Positions 46,300 through 56,024 of a stretch of 64,000 bases of DNA are shown piece by piece (positions within the stretch are counted from its first letter, which is position 1; the number at the start of each line of letters is the position of its first letter). Below the pieces are notes generated by a model. That model was not told where the DNA came from and did not search any database. It saw only the letters and a program-made list of their open reading frames with translations. The position numbers and the translations under genes are program-made. This stretch comes from Virgibacillus halotolerans (lineage in GTDB: Bacteria > Bacillota > Bacilli > Bacillales > Amphibacillaceae), in the NCBI RefSeq assembly GCF_016908515.1, contig NZ_JAFBEA010000012.1, positions 80,674-144,673 on the forward strand, read 5' to 3'.

Positions 46300-47184
46300 A
46301 TGAAGAAAGTAGCAATCGCAGTTACACTTTCCGCAAGTATATTAGCTTTAGGTGCATGTAGTTCAGATAAAGCTGATTCGGAAGTGGTAGTGAAAACAGA
46401 TGCCGGAGATATTACAAAAGAGGAATTCTACAATGAACTAAAAGATCGGTACGGGGAAGAAGTACTTCAAGAAATGGTCACTACGGAAGTCTTAAACGAT
46501 AAGTACGAAGTGAGTGATAAAGAAGTAGATGCAGAAGTAGAAAAAGTGAAAGATCAGTTAGGTGACCAATTTGATATGGCACTTCAACAGCAAGGATTTG
46601 AGGATGAAGAAGCATTCCGTAAAGTACTGCGTATCAGCCTATTACAGGAAGCAGCCGTTACGGAAGGTGAAAAAGTGGATGAAGATCGCTTAAAAGAAGA
46701 ATATGATCGGAAAAATACGGAAATCGATGCATCGCACATTCTAGTAGAAGATGAGGATACTGCAAAAGAAGTGAAAAAGAAGCTGGATGATGGCGGCGAT
46801 TTTGCTAAATTAGCGAAAGAGTATTCCTCAGATGGATCTGCTGAAGAAGGCGGGAAATTAGGTTATTTCTCTGCTGGTGATATGGTACCTGAATTCGAAG
46901 ATGCAGCATATGATATGAAAAAAGGCGAAATTAGTGATCCAGTCCAAACAGAGAATGGCTTCCATATCATTAAAATAAATGATATTCGGGATAAAGAGGA
47001 AAGCATCGGTAAATACGAAGATGTGAAAGATGATCTGAAACGAGAAATTCTCAGTAAGGAAATGGACCCAGCTAAAGCACAGGAAAAAATCCAAAAAGTA
47101 ATGGACGAAGCAAAAATTGACGTGAAAATTAAAGAATACAAAGATTTATTCAAGCAAGAAGAAGATGTCGAAGCAAAAGGATAA
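46300..47184 (+). CDS. prsA: Foldase lipoprotein PrsA
   Basis: A 294-residue lipoprotein. The signal peptide ends LALGAC with lipidated Cys20. A parvulin-type peptidyl-prolyl isomerase domain spans about residues 135-225, with IDASHILVEDEDTA, FAKLAKEYSSDGSA and LGYFSAGDMVPEFEDAAY. The flanking helical parts form the chaperone lobe. It folds secreted proteins on the outer face of the membrane and is essential in B. subtilis. ATG 46300 is preceded by TTAGGAG. Convergent with yhaL. Confidence 0.96.
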   Translation: MKKVAIAVTLSASILALGACSSDKADSEVVVKTDAGDITKEEFYNELKDRYGEEVLQEMVTTEVLNDKYEVSDKEVDAEVEKVKDQLGDQFDMALQQQGFEDEEAFRKVLRISLLQEAAVTEGEKVDEDRLKEEYDRKNTEIDASHILVEDEDTAKEVKKKLDDGGDFAKLAKEYSSDGSAEEGGKLGYFSAGDMVPEFEDAAYDMKKGEISDPVQTENGFHIIKINDIRDKEESIGKYEDVKDDLKREILSKEMDPAKAQEKIQKVMDEAKIDVKIKEYKDLFKQEEDVEAKG

Positions 47185-47187
47185 GCA

Positions 47188-47226
47188 CAAAGAGGATGCT
47201 CCCAAATGGGACATCCTCTTTTCTTT
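47188..47226. terminator. Terminator between prsA and yhaL
   Basis: AAGAGGATG(CT)CCC and GGGACATCCTCTT pair around AAAT with one mismatch, followed by TTCTTT on plus. It serves the convergent genes. Confidence 0.85.
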
Positions 47227-47244
47227 GTCTAGAGCTACGGCACC

Positions 47245-47439
47245 TTATGATAAACGCTGTCTTTGTCCTGCTTTAAGCTGTCTCTCGGCTTCTATCCGAT
47301 CCATGTATATTTTTCCTTCTTCTTCAATATACTGCTGTTCCACTTTTCTTTCTGCAGACATGGCTTTGAATGCCATATACCCGCACAGAAAAATTAAAAC
47401 AATCATTGCCAAAACCCACCAAGGCACTCCAGCGATCAT
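47245..47439 (-). CDS. yhaL: YhaL-type sporulation membrane protein
   Basis: A 64-residue protein. One N-terminal membrane segment (PWWVLAMIVLIFLCGYMAF) is followed by the conserved AMSAERKVEQQYIEEEG and a charged helical tail. This matches YhaL of B. subtilis, a small sporulation-associated membrane protein of unknown activity that sits between prsA and yhaM there as here. ATG 47439 follows AAGGGGG by seven bases; longer in-frame extensions have no site. Confidence 0.8.
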   Translation of the reverse strand: MIAGVPWWVLAMIVLIFLCGYMAFKAMSAERKVEQQYIEEEGKIYMDRIEAERQLKAGQRQRLS

Positions 47440-47506
47440 GATCCAGCCCCCCTTGTCCATCCTAATCACATGTATATGCAACAAAGGAGGAGAAAATAAC
47501 CCGCTT

Positions 47507-48451
47507 TTATTTTTCAAATGTCGGTTTATAAAACGCACGGTTATCCATGGCAAACATTCGCTCTGTAAACTCACCCGGCTTTACTTTTTCCAAAGTACGA
47601 TTTAACATATTTAACTTCGCATCGATCATATCGATAAAGTGTAATATTTCTGCCTCCCTGACCAATGGTGGTGTTGGGCTGCCCCACTCTGCCTTACCAT
47701 GATGACTCAGTACGACATGCTGTAAAATTAATACTTCTTCCCCTTCAATTTGCAACTCTTTTGCCATATGACCAATTTCTTCTACCATCATTGGAATATG
47801 CCCTAGTAACTTCCCTTCTATTGTATAAGATGTTGTCACTACGCCCGAAAGCTCTTTTAATTTTCCAAGGTCATGTAAAATAATCCCCGCATACAGCAGA
47901 TCTTTGTTTAATTGTGGATACAGGTTACAAAGTTCCTTTGCAATTTGTAGCATGCTAACGATATGGTGGGCTAGCCCGGATACATATTCATGATGATTTT
48001 TAGAGGCGGCCGGGTATGTTAATAATGGTTCCTGATATTTTTTAATAAATGCTCGTACAATACGCTGCATGATTGGGTTTTCCATCTCAAAAATCGCTTC
48101 AGTCAGTTTTTCCTGCAGCACTTCTCTTTCGACTGGTGCTTTTTCTACGAAGTCAGATACATGCAATCCGTCTGTTGGTTGGGCAGGACGAACAGCAAAT
48201 AACTTTAATTGTGCCTTCCCACGAAATTGATTGATTTCACCAGATATATTTACAATTTGTTCGGGCGTGAATAGTGCCTCATCCTCTTTTGTCGCATCCC
48301 ATAGCTTCGCTTCGATTTCCCCTGTTGCGTCACGTAAAATTAATGTAAGAAAAGGTTTACCATTACTGGCAACACCTTTCGTAGCTTCTTTAATTAACAT
48401 AAAATCCTGAAAAGGATCCCCTATGTTCATATGACCAATTCCCTTTGCCAT
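47507..48451 (-). CDS. yhaM: 3'-5' exoribonuclease YhaM
   Basis: A 314-residue nuclease. An N-terminal OB-fold (about 15-95, with [16 protein letters not shown]) binds nucleic acid. A C-terminal HD domain has [19 protein letters not shown] (about 190-200) and a final DMIDAKL, which provide the metal-binding residues. It degrades RNA, and ssDNA in vitro, from the 3' end. Upstream gene order yhaN-gbsR-yhaM differs from B. subtilis by the inserted gbsR. Confidence 0.94.
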   Translation of the reverse strand: MAKGIGHMNIGDPFQDFMLIKEATKGVASNGKPFLTLILRDATGEIEAKLWDATKEDEALFTPEQIVNISGEINQFRGKAQLKLFAVRPAQPTDGLHVSDFVEKAPVEREVLQEKLTEAIFEMENPIMQRIVRAFIKKYQEPLLTYPAASKNHHEYVSGLAHHIVSMLQIAKELCNLYPQLNKDLLYAGIILHDLGKLKELSGVVTTSYTIEGKLLGHIPMMVEEIGHMAKELQIEGEEVLILQHVVLSHHGKAEWGSPTPPLVREAEILHFIDMIDAKLNMLNRTLEKVKPGEFTERMFAMDNRAFYKPTFEK

Positions 48452-48554
48452 CTCGTTTTCCTCCTCTATACAGCAATGAGACTGACAAAAAACAGGTGGT
48501 TATCCAATTCGAAATTCACCATCTTTTTTTAAAGTCAATCTCAAGTCGCTTGAT

Positions 48555-49103
48555 TTATTCATGCTTTGGTATATAGTCAAAAATCTTTCCTGTTTCGATC
48601 ACTCGAATAAATTCCATTAACCACTTATAATAATTCTTTGCATAAACCAATCGTTCAATATCATTGTCTATATTGCTTCTTAATGTTTCATCTGTCGTTT
48701 GTGCTCGTAGCTTATTTAGTTCAGCAATAGTTTCCTCTGCTTCTTCAATGTTTGTTTCCGTATGCTGTCTCCAGCGATTACCGAATAAAGATGTGAATGA
48801 TTTGTACCAATCTTCCTCTGATTGATATAAATCTTTTCGAATTCCCTTTTTGAAAGTAGATTCTACCATTTTCATATCTGATAATGATCGGACACCTGTT
48901 GACATGCTTGTCTTACTCATGACTAATGCTTCCCGCATATCATCTAAAGTCATCGGCTGATCTGAAAAATACAGCACACCGTAAAGGCGCCCGACCGAAG
49001 ACGTGATGCCATATAGACTCATATTCTTTGCAATGACCTGGATAAATCTTTCAATCGTTTCCTCGTATGTTTCCCATTCTTTTGGTTTATTTTCCTCTGG
49101 CAA
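48555..49103 (-). CDS. gbsR: GbsR-type transcriptional regulator
   Basis: A 182-residue winged-helix regulator, close in length to B. subtilis GbsR (180), the choline-responsive repressor of betaine synthesis and choline uptake. The DNA-binding segment is MTLDDMREALVMSKTSMSTGVRSL, split here as MTLDDMREALVMS and KTSMSTGVRSL, and KKGIRKDLYQ follows. I chose TTG 49103 because GGAGGG lies seven bases upstream; ATG 49124 has no good site. No gbsA or gbsB is nearby, so its targets must lie elsewhere, or include opuA 5 kb away. Confidence 0.85.
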   Translation of the reverse strand: MPEENKPKEWETYEETIERFIQVIAKNMSLYGITSSVGRLYGVLYFSDQPMTLDDMREALVMSKTSMSTGVRSLSDMKMVESTFKKGIRKDLYQSEEDWYKSFTSLFGNRWRQHTETNIEEAEETIAELNKLRAQTTDETLRSNIDNDIERLVYAKNYYKWLMEFIRVIETGKIFDYIPKHE

Positions 49104-49150
49104 TGGAAGTCCCTCCATCCGCATATTATCTGGAGATAGTTTATCATTTT

Positions 49151-52123
49151 TTATTCATTAATGCGAATACCATCTGCTAATTGAATCACTTTTGTATGCT
49201 TTGTCGAGGCTGTTACTTCTTTTTTACAGGTAAAAATAATGATTTGCTGCTTTTCGCCAATAGACTCCACAATTTCCATCACCCGTTTCGTTCTAACAGC
49301 ATCAAAATGAACAAATGCGTCATCAATGATAAATGGTAAACGATGCTTTTCACTCATGATCTCACTAATTGCCATACGCAAGGATACATACAATTGGTCT
49401 ACCGTACCTTGCGATAGCTCATTAATCGTGTAACGAATCGCGTCATTGGTTTCCACTTGAAAAGGTTGATCTCCAACCGGCGCATATACTGTTTGGTAAC
49501 CATTTCCTGTTAAATGACGGAAATATGCCGAAGTAGCTTCGATTACTTTATTTAAATATTTGTCACGGTAAATACGCATTGTTTCGGCTAGCATTTCTTT
49601 CGCCGTTTTTAATACAGCCCACTCCTTGGCAAGCTTATTTAACTGTTCTTTTTCCATCGCATATTGATGGATCGTTTCAGAGTAACTTTCAGAATCCTCC
49701 ATGTTTAAAAGCGCCGCATTCACCTCGGCAAGCTCCTGACGTGCCGCTTCTATCTGCTGCTCTGTTTCATCTATCGACTCGATCGTTTGCTGCCTGTCCA
49801 TTGTAAGTTTATTTTCGTCCGTTTCATTGTCATGGAAGCATTGTTCTAAACTTCCTGGCAGTATGCTATCCAGTTGGATTCTCAATTTCTCCAGTGCTTT
49901 AATGATCTCCTGCTTTTCTTCCAATTGATTTGCTTTTTCATAGTACGCATCTTCCGTATTCACTTGTGCACTTGCAAGTAAATCATTTTTTTCCTTTTTG
50001 TACGGCAGCATTTTTTGTTCTATATCCCGTTGCTGATCACCAGCTTCGATGCGTAAGGACTCATATTGACTAATTTGCTGCTTGGTTTCTTCATCATTAG
50101 CCTGTTGTGCTGCAATGATTTCCAGCTGATTTTCCCATGACTGCCCTGCATTGTATTTATTTATTTGCTGTAATAAGTGGATTACTTTTGCTTTGTATTG
50201 GTCCAGCTTATCTTTCAGCTGTTTGGCTTCGTTAACAGTCTCTTTATACGTCTCATAGACGTCTAACAAACGCTGCATCCGATGGTATATTTCCGGCCAA
50301 AAAGCCACGTCAGCATACTGTAAAAAGGGATATGTCTTCACTTGCTTATCTATTTGTTCATATAAACGCTTTTCCTTTTCTTCCAGCGTCCTTTTCTTCT
50401 CGGTCCATTTTATATATTGGATATCTCTTGTTTTTTCCCGCTCTTTTAAAGCTTTATATGCTGTTCTGTTTTGCTCATAATCAGCGATGCTTCGTTCTGC
50501 CTTTTCCTTCTCTTCTTTTGTGATCTGCAGCACATTTAACTGAGGGTCTGTCGAAGAAAGCATTTCTTCCATTCCCTTTATTGTATATCTACTCCATACC
50601 CAAGTACCTGTTCCAACAATTAAAAAGGCAATCATAACGGCGTGCAACCATGGAAGTTTAAATGAGATAGCCGTTATACCTGCTACTATAGAAAGAATAA
50701 TTGCGGCAATCAGACTTATACGGCTATTTTTTTCTTGTTTAGCTATCCTATTCTTCCAAGTTCGCTCTCTTTGTTCCGATTCACTTTTTATTTTTGTCAG
50801 TACATCAAATTCTTTATATTGATTAACCTGATCGCGTAATTGTTGGATTTGTTCTTCCGACAGGAGCCCATCATCCAATTCCTGTATTTGATTGAGCAAG
50901 TAGTTACGCTGATGTTTTAATTCATTTTCTTCCTGCTTTAGCTGATCTTTTTCAAGTTTCAGCTGATCGGTATCCTTTTTGAGCTGTTGCCAGGTGTTTT
51001 CTATATGAAATGGGAAATGAATTGTGGCTAAATCTGTTTGTTCCAGTCCAATATGCAGTTGATCGATCTCCGTGTTTATTTGTAATGTTAATTTGTTGCT
51101 TGTTACTTCCACTTTTTCGAGTGATTTTTTTATTTCCACAAATGTCTGTTGCTGCCGGGTAATATCCACAGCTTCTTTGTAGATCTTATCTTCTGTTTGT
51201 GCCGCCTTTAATGTATCCATTTTCTCACGATATCTTTTTTCATTATTTTTTAACACAGCTAATTCGCTTTCTAAGGGTAAAAGTTTTTCTTTCGCCTTTT
51301 CTAGTCGATCTAGCCCATTCTCCGGAAAGGTAATGCTTTCCGGATATACCTGAAGTCGTTCAGTATAATGTTGATAGTCACGTATCGTGGGCACGGCATG
51401 TAATTGTTTTTCGATCTCGAAACGGTGTGATTTCTCTTTCTTTAACGTGATTTGCAATTGCTCTATTTTATCGTTTAATCGTGCTGCTGTTTCTTGTTTA
51501 TCACGGTAGCTTGTTTCCTCCGATTTCAAGCGGTTAAGCGAACTAAATAATGCCTCCAATGATTCCAACCGCTGATTGATAACAGGTTTTTTACCGTATG
51601 GTTTAAACAGCTCTCCCAAATGCACATCTATTTTCTTTTCAATCGCATAAATGTTATTCGAGCCTGACAGACCGATACCAAGTAACACTTCACCCAAGTC
51701 ATCTTCCTTCATTTCCTGTACTTGATTTAAATCAAGCGCAGAAAAGGAAAATATAGCCTGATATGTTTGATAGGTCATGCCTTGTAAACGCTCCTTAAGC
51801 CACGTTTCATCATGTGTCATACCATCATTCGTATAGCACGTTACTGCACCGTTTTGAACTTCATCCAGGCGTTCAATGGTATAGTTCCCGATCACTGGAT
51901 CATAAATCTGAAGCTTCCCACCCATCTTCCCACTTGTTTTCGGCCGGTAAAATGATCGTTTTTTGGGTGGTAAACCAAATAACATAAAAAGAATAAACTT
52001 TTGCAAGGTCGATTTTCCCGATTCATTTTCGCCATAAATACAAATAGCTGATTCACTGGATAAATCAATCGAATAGTCGATCCATTTGCCAAACCCATAT
52101 ATCGTTGCATGAACTAATTTCAT
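49151..52123 (-). CDS. yhaN: SbcC/Rad50-like ATPase YhaN
   Basis: A 990-residue SMC-like ATPase. The N-terminal Walker A is GENESGKSTLQKF (near residue 35), the ABC-type signature lies near NELSQGTVDQLYVSLRMA, and Walker B is LPFIIDDAFVHFD near residue 930. Long coiled coils fill the middle, interrupted by two membrane-like hydrophobic stretches (LIAAIILSIVAGITAIS and AVMIAFLIVGTGTWVW, about 475-515), as in YhaN family proteins. With YhaO it forms a predicted DNA end-processing complex. The gene begins 12 bases after yhaO. Confidence 0.9.
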   Translation of the reverse strand: MKLVHATIYGFGKWIDYSIDLSSESAICIYGENESGKSTLQKFILFMLFGLPPKKRSFYRPKTSGKMGGKLQIYDPVIGNYTIERLDEVQNGAVTCYTNDGMTHDETWLKERLQGMTYQTYQAIFSFSALDLNQVQEMKEDDLGEVLLGIGLSGSNNIYAIEKKIDVHLGELFKPYGKKPVINQRLESLEALFSSLNRLKSEETSYRDKQETAARLNDKIEQLQITLKKEKSHRFEIEKQLHAVPTIRDYQHYTERLQVYPESITFPENGLDRLEKAKEKLLPLESELAVLKNNEKRYREKMDTLKAAQTEDKIYKEAVDITRQQQTFVEIKKSLEKVEVTSNKLTLQINTEIDQLHIGLEQTDLATIHFPFHIENTWQQLKKDTDQLKLEKDQLKQEENELKHQRNYLLNQIQELDDGLLSEEQIQQLRDQVNQYKEFDVLTKIKSESEQRERTWKNRIAKQEKNSRISLIAAIILSIVAGITAISFKLPWLHAVMIAFLIVGTGTWVWSRYTIKGMEEMLSSTDPQLNVLQITKEEKEKAERSIADYEQNRTAYKALKEREKTRDIQYIKWTEKKRTLEEKEKRLYEQIDKQVKTYPFLQYADVAFWPEIYHRMQRLLDVYETYKETVNEAKQLKDKLDQYKAKVIHLLQQINKYNAGQSWENQLEIIAAQQANDEETKQQISQYESLRIEAGDQQRDIEQKMLPYKKEKNDLLASAQVNTEDAYYEKANQLEEKQEIIKALEKLRIQLDSILPGSLEQCFHDNETDENKLTMDRQQTIESIDETEQQIEAARQELAEVNAALLNMEDSESYSETIHQYAMEKEQLNKLAKEWAVLKTAKEMLAETMRIYRDKYLNKVIEATSAYFRHLTGNGYQTVYAPVGDQPFQVETNDAIRYTINELSQGTVDQLYVSLRMAISEIMSEKHRLPFIIDDAFVHFDAVRTKRVMEIVESIGEKQQIIIFTCKKEVTASTKHTKVIQLADGIRINE

Positions 52124-52135
52124 CCATTATTCACC

Positions 52136-53362
52136 TCATTCCTTCAGCAGCTCATTGAGCAGCAAGCTTTTCGCTTCTGACTTAACTTCCCGTTCTTCAT
52201 CTCCCGTTAAAAGATCGACAAATTTCCGTGCGCTTTTTTGTTGATATAATGCTTTCATAAACGGTTGAATGGATGTTTCATCAAAGTGTCGGCTCAATTC
52301 ACCGATAAAGTGATCCCCTTTTGCTTGTTCCATATCCATGTCTGATACATGCGTTTGAACTGCATATCGGAAAATATAAGTCCAATTTTGCTGGTGTGCG
52401 GTTGTCTCGTTGATTAATTCGATTATATCTTCTACATATTTATCGTTTTCCCATTGCTTAAGTTTGGGGTTATCACTGACAAGTGTCAGATCAAGTAATT
52501 GGGCTGTATCCTGCTTTATCGCATCCAGTGCCGTTTGTATATAAGTTTCCATCTGCCCAGCTTCCGTACAAGCTGAGACATCAACCATTAATGGACGAAA
52601 CGCAATTGCTTGTAAGGGAATAAAGGACATCGTTACATTACTTTCAGACAGCACTACATGGTAACAACCCTTCTCACCTGTTTCTTTTCGATTTCGTCCT
52701 TGAATATTACCAGGATAGATAATCGGCGGATTTTCTTTTAGAATTTCTCGTTTGTGAATATGTCCGAGCGCCCAATAGTTAAAATCTTTTTCCGTTAGAT
52801 CCGTCAGCTGAAAGGGGGCATAAACATCGTGTGCTGTATTACTTTTCAGGCTCCCATGCAGTGTGGCAATATGATAGCTAACGTCCTTACGCTGAATCTC
52901 GTATTCTGTTGTCTTTTTATTGTTTACTGCACGATTTTCATAACTGAACCCATAAATTGCAACTAAAGGTTCGCCGTCTTTTTCATAAATAAAATGTCTC
53001 ACTTGTTCATCAGGAAAAATAAACACATTTTCTGGAAATGTGACCGGATGAATATTGCCATTGATAAAATCATGATTTCCATACGACATATAAACATAAA
53101 TATTGTGGCGATTTAATGCTTCAAATGCCTTTTTTAAACGAATTTGTGATTTTAGGCTTTGTGCTTCATTATCAAACAGATCGCCTACAATCAAAACAAA
53201 ATCGACCTTTTTATCGATCGCTGTTTGTACTAATCGGTCCAGTGCACGAAACGTACTCTCTCGTATCTCCTGAAAAATATGCTCGGGTGTATTCGCCAGC
53301 CCTTTGAACAAACTGTCTAAATGTAAATCAGCCGCATGAATAAATGAAATTTCTCTTCCCAT
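52136..53362 (-). CDS. yhaO: SbcD/Mre11-like metallophosphoesterase YhaO
   Basis: A 408-residue calcineurin-like phosphoesterase. The metal motifs are all present: AADLHLD, LIVGDLFD, SYGNHDF, a histidine in ATLHGS and ALGHIHKR. It is the probable nuclease partner of YhaN for processing DNA ends. ATG 53362 follows GGAAGGTG and gives exactly the length of B. subtilis YhaO. First gene of yhaO-yhaN. Confidence 0.93.
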   Translation of the reverse strand: MGREISFIHAADLHLDSLFKGLANTPEHIFQEIRESTFRALDRLVQTAIDKKVDFVLIVGDLFDNEAQSLKSQIRLKKAFEALNRHNIYVYMSYGNHDFINGNIHPVTFPENVFIFPDEQVRHFIYEKDGEPLVAIYGFSYENRAVNNKKTTEYEIQRKDVSYHIATLHGSLKSNTAHDVYAPFQLTDLTEKDFNYWALGHIHKREILKENPPIIYPGNIQGRNRKETGEKGCYHVVLSESNVTMSFIPLQAIAFRPLMVDVSACTEAGQMETYIQTALDAIKQDTAQLLDLTLVSDNPKLKQWENDKYVEDIIELINETTAHQQNWTYIFRYAVQTHVSDMDMEQAKGDHFIGELSRHFDETSIQPFMKALYQQKSARKFVDLLTGDEEREVKSEAKSLLLNELLKE

Positions 53363-53395
53363 CTGTACACCTTCCAATCTCCTGCAACCTATTTT

Positions 53396-53445
53396 TTAGA
53401 AAACTTGGCTTATCATCAACTTTTAATGGATAAAGCCTCGTTCCT
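53396..53445 (+). repeat. Intergenic repeat family 2, copy c (truncated)
   Basis: TTTAGAAAACTTGGCTTATC...TTAATGG...AAAGCCT matches the first half of copies a and b (11065-11160 and 12550-12642). The second half has decayed. It lies upstream of yhaO. Confidence 0.55.
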
Positions 53446-53515
53446 AATCAGTTTACTTTTCTTATTAGTGTAACAAAACCTGTTAACGAATGCACGTTCT
53501 ATCTCCACCAAATTA

Positions 53516-53541
53516 AAAAGGCCACCCTAAAGTGACCCTTC
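53516..53541 (-). terminator. Terminator of the yhaQP unit
   Basis: On the minus strand GGTCAC pairs with GTGGCC (one wobble) around TTTAGG, followed by TTTTTA. It begins eight bases after the yhaP stop. Confidence 0.75.
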
Positions 53542-53548
53542 ATCTAAT

Positions 53549-54808
53549 TTATTCTTTCTTCGATAATTGAAATGCCTTTTTAACGTCTTTTAATGAATTG
53601 GACTTTCCATACATTAAAACGCCACCACGATAAACCCTTGCCCCAAGCAATGCTAGAATAACAATGGTTACAATTAGAATCCCAATGGATATTGCAACCT
53701 GCCAAATAGGAATATCCAACATACCAATACGCAAAAGCATAAGCATCGGCGAAAAGAACGGGATATAAGAAGATACCGTCACTAACGTAGATTCTGGTGC
53801 AGCCAGCCCGAATATCGCAATAAAGTAACCAATCATAATTAAAAATATCAATGGCATGATTAATTGCTGGGCATCCTCTGATCTGCTAACCAATGATCCG
53901 AGCATCGCTGCAATTGTCGCGTATAATATATAGCCAAGTAAAAAGAATACAATGCTATAAATGATTAACGACACTGGTGTGTTAAGAATACCAAACGTTT
54001 CCAGCATCCCTCCCGCTAATTCATCCTTTTTTAAAGCGATCATCGCGTATCCAGCAAGAATAAGTATGCCAATCTGTGTAAGACCAAGCAGCGCCACACC
54101 AAATATCTTTGCAAACATATGCGTGACTGGCGGTGCACTAGAGATTAATAACTCCATCACACGTGACGACTTTTCCGTTGCTACCGCATTAATAATCATG
54201 GTTCCATAAATAATCACAACGATATACATGAGAATAACCATGACATAGATAATGCCGCGCGCTTGGTTTAATTCTTCGTTTGTCTTAGCCGTTTTATCTA
54301 ATGCAACGGCATGAAAGGCTACTGGATCGTAAATCGATTCAATTACCTCTTGATCAATTCCCGCGTGCTCAATGGCTATGCCCACCTTGAGCTGTTGCAA
54401 TTGTTCCTCAATCACCTGTTGCACGCCAGAATTCGTAATATTATTTGCATAATAGGTTCCCTCAGGCAGATCCTCATCGTTGAGCGATAAGATAACGAGC
54501 GCCTCATATTCTTTATCTTGCACAGCCTCCTTGACCTCTGATTCCGACGAAGAAACAGCAACAAGTTCGAGATCATCATCTATGTTTTCAGCATTTTCTT
54601 TAAGTGGAGCAAAAATCTGATCCGTTGTATCGATCACAGCAATTTTATCCTTCTCACCGCTAGAAAAAGTATCAATGATCTGTTGAATATTAACAGCAGC
54701 AAAGATGACGAGCAGCGTAATTAATGTTGTGATGATAAAAGCTTTTGATTTAACCCTTGTAAAATACGTATGTGATAGAACAATCCAGAATTTATTCATA
54801 AGCCGCAC
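53549..54808 (-). CDS. yhaP: ABC-2 type transporter permease YhaP (NatB-like)
   Basis: A 419-residue ABC-2 permease. A first membrane segment (about 20-43) is followed by a large external domain (about 45-180) and five further membrane segments from about residue 190 to 400. The layout is that of NatB-type sodium or drug exporters. It overlaps yhaQ by 17 bases and is clearly its partner. B. subtilis yhaQ-yhaP is in the same place, next to yhaO. Confidence 0.88.
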   Translation of the reverse strand: MRLMNKFWIVLSHTYFTRVKSKAFIITTLITLLVIFAAVNIQQIIDTFSSGEKDKIAVIDTTDQIFAPLKENAENIDDDLELVAVSSSESEVKEAVQDKEYEALVILSLNDEDLPEGTYYANNITNSGVQQVIEEQLQQLKVGIAIEHAGIDQEVIESIYDPVAFHAVALDKTAKTNEELNQARGIIYVMVILMYIVVIIYGTMIINAVATEKSSRVMELLISSAPPVTHMFAKIFGVALLGLTQIGILILAGYAMIALKKDELAGGMLETFGILNTPVSLIIYSIVFFLLGYILYATIAAMLGSLVSRSEDAQQLIMPLIFLIMIGYFIAIFGLAAPESTLVTVSSYIPFFSPMLMLLRIGMLDIPIWQVAISIGILIVTIVILALLGARVYRGGVLMYGKSNSLKDVKKAFQLSKKE

Positions 54809-55691
54809 CTACTTTTTCAATGAAAATATCATTTAATGATGGTTCGGCAAGATCAAACTTACGAATAAATCCTTTGCCTTGTAATGCTGCAAATATTCCT
54901 TGAGAGACTGCCTCATTCTCTATTTGCAATTCACATCCTGCCGTTACTTTTTTAAGATGGAGGACACCCGGATAATCCCGTAAAAATTCCAATGGTATAT
55001 CGGCATGAATAATTAAATTTTTCTTTCCAAAAGAACGTTTTATTTCTCCTAAAGCACCATAAACAACTGGTTTTCCTTTTTGTAAAATACATAAGTGCTC
55101 ACATAATTCTTCCACATGTTCCATTTGGTGGGAGGAAAATACAATCGAAGTCCCCTGCGCTTTAATATCCAAAACTGCTTGCTTTAACATCTCCACGTTA
55201 ATCGGATCGAGACCAGAAAATGGTTCATCCAAAATTAATAATTTAGGCCGATGAATCACAGCAGATATAAATTGAATCTTTTGCTGATTCCCTTTGGATA
55301 ATTCTTCAACCTTTTTATCCATATACTCCGGCACTTTAAATCGTTCCAACCAGCCTTCCAGTTCTGTAACAATATCGTTTTTCTTCATGCCGCGTAACCT
55401 TCCCAAATAAATAATTTGTTCCCGCACTTTTAGTTTCGGATATAGCCCTCTTTCTTCTGGTAGATAGCCGATTAAATGGCTTTTATCATAATTAATCGGT
55501 TCACCATTCCAGGTAATATCTCCTGAAGTACTGTCTAACAGCCCCAGAATCATTCGAAATGTTGTTGTCTTTCCTGCTCCGTTTCCTCCTAGAAATCCAA
55601 ACATTTCACTCTCCGGAATTTCAAGTGAAAGTTGATCAACAGCAGTATGTTTACCAAATCGCTTTGTAACATCCTTCAATAATAACGTCAA
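54792..55691 (-). CDS. yhaQ: ABC transporter ATP-binding protein YhaQ (NatA-like)
   Basis: A 299-residue ABC ATPase with Walker A GGNGAGKTTTFRM, signature LSKGNQQKIQF and Walker B LLILDEPFSGLDP. A C-terminal extension of about 80 residues is typical of the NatA/DUF4162 type. The start is TTG 55691, eight bases after AAGGGG. It follows the XRE/membrane protein pair with an 18-base gap and is probably transcribed with them. Substrate unknown; sodium and antimicrobial export are both seen in relatives. Confidence 0.9.
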   Translation of the reverse strand: MTLLLKDVTKRFGKHTAVDQLSLEIPESEMFGFLGGNGAGKTTTFRMILGLLDSTSGDITWNGEPINYDKSHLIGYLPEERGLYPKLKVREQIIYLGRLRGMKKNDIVTELEGWLERFKVPEYMDKKVEELSKGNQQKIQFISAVIHRPKLLILDEPFSGLDPINVEMLKQAVLDIKAQGTSIVFSSHQMEHVEELCEHLCILQKGKPVVYGALGEIKRSFGKKNLIIHADIPLEFLRDYPGVLHLKKVTAGCELQIENEAVSQGIFAALQGKGFIRKFDLAEPSLNDIFIEKVGAAYE

Positions 55692-55709
55692 AATGCATTC
55701 CCCTTCCCA

Positions 55710-56024
55710 CTATTCTTTATTTGCAAAAAACACGGATGTAATAATTAAAGTGAAACAATGTAAAACGTAAATAGCAGTCATCAGGAAAAATCCAAAAGAT
55801 GGTGCACCTTCCACTATGATCACCACAGCCCATGCAATAATTAATATAACGAGCATCGCGTCCCATGATTTTGCTTTAGCACGATGGGTTTGCTGCCAGT
55901 AACGCTCATCAAACAAGTTCTTTTTCTTCCCGATACATCGATTGATAAAAAACACCAAAAGGGCAATGACAACGCCGCCAACTAATCCAGAAAGACCAAG
56001 TAAAACTTCTTGCAGCTCAATCAA
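55710..56024 (-). CDS. Small membrane protein of unknown function
   Basis: A protein of about 104 residues with three predicted membrane segments: one near the start (LSGLVGGVVIALLVFFI), then AMLVILIIAWAVVIIVEG and FFLMTAIYVLHCFTLIIT. The basic loop after the first carries CIGKKK and WQQTHRAKAKSWD. I choose TTG 56024, nine bases after AAGGAG; an ATG at 56033 is too close to that site. It overlaps the end of the XRE gene. Pairs of XRE regulator and small membrane protein like this are common in Firmicutes, often of unknown role. Confidence 0.7.
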   Translation of the reverse strand: MIELQEVLLGLSGLVGGVVIALLVFFINRCIGKKKNLFDERYWQQTHRAKAKSWDAMLVILIIAWAVVIIVEGAPSFGFFLMTAIYVLHCFTLIITSVFFANKE

